A stretch of DNA of 64,000 nucleotides from Epiperipatus broadwayi (taxonomy: Eukaryota > Onychophora > Udeonychophora > Euonychophora > Peripatidae). Both the position numbers and the translations under genes were made by a program. Numbering within the stretch: the stretch's first letter is position 1; each line of letters begins with the position of its first letter. The notes under the pieces were generated by a model that saw nothing but the letters and a program-made list of their open reading frames with translations, was not told the DNA's origin and searched no databases. Location: assembly GCA_028023455.1 (NCBI GenBank), contig JAQFVV010012967.1:62001-126000 (forward strand), written 5' to 3'. Below, piece after piece: positions 63,170 through 64,000 of the stretch.

Positions 63170-63365
63170 CTGATCATTGTCACAAGTGTAATGGCCGGGG
63201 AGTTCATGGAAGTTTGAGTCTTACCGTATCTGCTGTACAGGGTGCCACCAGGCCATTTGAACCTGGAAAATTTATAGAGTAGGTAGATATGCGCTGTTAA
63301 GATCCAATTTTTACATATGTTTTATTCCGACCATCAGCCCATGCCACTAGCTCAGGGAACAGCAG
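63170..63365 (-). repeat. Possible tRNA-like repeat, minus strand
   Basis: On the minus strand, CTGAGCTAGTGGCATGGG (about 63355-63338) fits a box A, and further on CCAGGTTCAAATGGCC (about 63268-63253) fits a box B, but they are about 85 bases apart, longer than a normal tRNA head. The segment is clearly G/C-richer than its surroundings. It is most likely a SINE or a composite of two repeats. Confidence 0.4.
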
Positions 63366-63725
63366 AGATTTATAATATATAATTTTATTTAAAATATATC
63401 TTCAATATTAAAAAATTAAAAGGCACTGCCAGTAATAACACACACAAAAAACATTTATTAATGCACATATATAAACATTTAAAATTTGAGGAATAAAATT
63501 TATTATTTTAGATTGGTTATTAATTTTTAAATTTAAATTATTAAGAAAGTCCGCACAAATGGGCATTTTATAAAAGTTTGTATTATAATGTTGAGTATAG
63601 ATAGGCTACATAGATTACTCAGTCAAAAACATTTCAAAATAAACATAAATGATCAAAATTAAATTGATAAAAAATCAAGTCAGATGACCTAATTTTAATA
63701 AAGCTCGTATTTACAAATGTTATAT

Positions 63726-63834
63726 ATAGAGTAAGTAAAAAACAAACTCTTAACAAGCTTCAAAAATACCCTCAACCTCATAGAGTAAGTAAAAAACAAA
63801 CTCTTAACAAGCTTCAAAAATACCCTCAACCTCA
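63726..63834. repeat. Perfect tandem duplication, 54 bp units, ending at a hammerhead cleavage site
   Basis: Units 63727-63780 and 63781-63834 are identical; one further base matches on the left. Each contains GTAAGTAAAAAACAAACTC and ends CCTCA. The match stops exactly between 63834 and 63835, which is the predicted cleavage position of the minus-strand ribozyme beside it. Confidence 0.95.
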
Positions 63835-63869
63835 GACCGCGGTTTCTGCATCTAGCGTCATCAGTGAGG
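63830..63869 (-). ncRNA. Candidate type I hammerhead ribozyme
   Basis: On the minus strand: CCTCA (63869-63865), CTGATGA (63864-63858), an 11-base stem II region (63857-63847), GAAA (63846-63843), the palindrome ACCGCGGT (63843-63836) and GTC (63837-63835), then TGAGG (63834-63830). Stem I is CCTCA with TGAGG, plus one further A-T pair outward (63829 with 63870). Stem III is three base pairs closed by two bases, too tight for a good monomer but self-complementary between two copies, as in the dimeric hammerheads of Penelope-like elements and retrozymes. Cleavage is expected after GTC. The weak point is stem II: only two G-C pairs plus a C/A mismatch. All core blocks otherwise agree in sequence and order. 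Activity is untested. Confidence 0.7.
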
Positions 63870-64000
63870 TGTTAGGGAATAAAAATACTAGAACTAGTCT
63901 AGCATTTTATCAATGCCTAACTATTGAGAAGAAAATCTGAAACTTTCAGAAATGTCTGATATTTGACCAATTTCATCATTATATATTATTCTTATGTTAG
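63870..64000 (-). repeat. Left-over body of the ribozyme-bearing repeat, continuing past the window
   Basis: Minus-strand sequence just upstream of the ribozyme, GCTAGACTAGTTCTAG followed by A/T-rich bases, resembles the CTAGACTAGTTTCTGGC segment of the inverted pair at 32156-32756. The element would extend beyond the right edge, so its type cannot be settled here. Confidence 0.4.

Overview
This is a eukaryotic, almost certainly metazoan, stretch of non-genic DNA. By eye roughly three quarters of the bases are A or T, no bacterial-style gene order exists, and I recognise no host protein-coding exon, rRNA or functional tRNA gene. What can be identified is a dense collection of decayed mobile elements in A/T-rich filler: two hAT transposons with broken transposase genes, short non-autonomous hAT relatives, at least five LINE fragments from several lineages (RTE-like, jockey/CR1-like and an APE-type element with a C-terminal zinc knuckle), a Penelope-like GIY-YIG remnant, tRNA-derived SINEs, a long ATT microsatellite and several large fold-back structures. 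This repertoire fits an A/T-rich invertebrate genome (for example cnidarian, chelicerate or mollusc); the sequence does not let me choose among them.

Layout. 1-3.7 kb: A/T filler. 3.7-7.7 kb: a ZBED5/SCAND3-type hAT pseudo-element, about 4 kb with recognisable CAGTG ends, carrying a roughly 540 bp (ATT)n tract near its 3' end. 9.6-14.3 kb: a complex hAT region. It holds a small element with a perfect 28 bp palindrome inside a larger hairpin, a fairly young ZMYM1-type hAT transposase gene on the minus strand broken by a few frame changes, and G/C-rich hAT termini. 14.9-15.4 kb: a fold-back with arms of about 190 bp. 16.3-17.0 kb: LINE fragment (minus). 17-22 kb: filler with SINE box-B pieces and a three-copy dispersed repeat. 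23.6-24.0 kb: Penelope-like GIY-YIG remnant. 25.3-29.7 kb: a plus-strand RTE-like LINE apparently split by a minus-strand RTE. 30.06-30.63 kb: a non-autonomous hAT with a perfect 8 bp target-site duplication. 32.1-32.8 kb: an inverted pair of a repeat related to the hammerhead-bearing sequence at the right edge. 35.6-36.6 kb: short repeat and SINE copies. 42.7-45.9 kb: a 5'-truncated LINE (minus) bounded by a 15 bp perfect inverted repeat. 46.4-47.8 kb: another LINE (plus). 49.12-49.26 kb: a tRNA-related retrocopy with a 15 bp duplication. 55-58.6 kb: short tandem duplications, a repeat-rich island and a hairpin. 63.1-64 kb: a tRNA-like repeat and a hammerhead-like ribozyme.

The most interesting signal is on the minus strand at 63830-63869. 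It has the CTGATGA, GAAA and GTC core blocks of a type I hammerhead ribozyme, a 6 bp stem I and a short palindromic stem III. A 54 bp tandem duplication ends exactly at its predicted self-cleavage site. Penelope-like elements and retrozymes are known carriers of such ribozymes, and the window separately holds a Penelope-like GIY-YIG remnant. Nothing here forms an operon or pathway; the relations between features are insertion, nesting and decay of mobile DNA.
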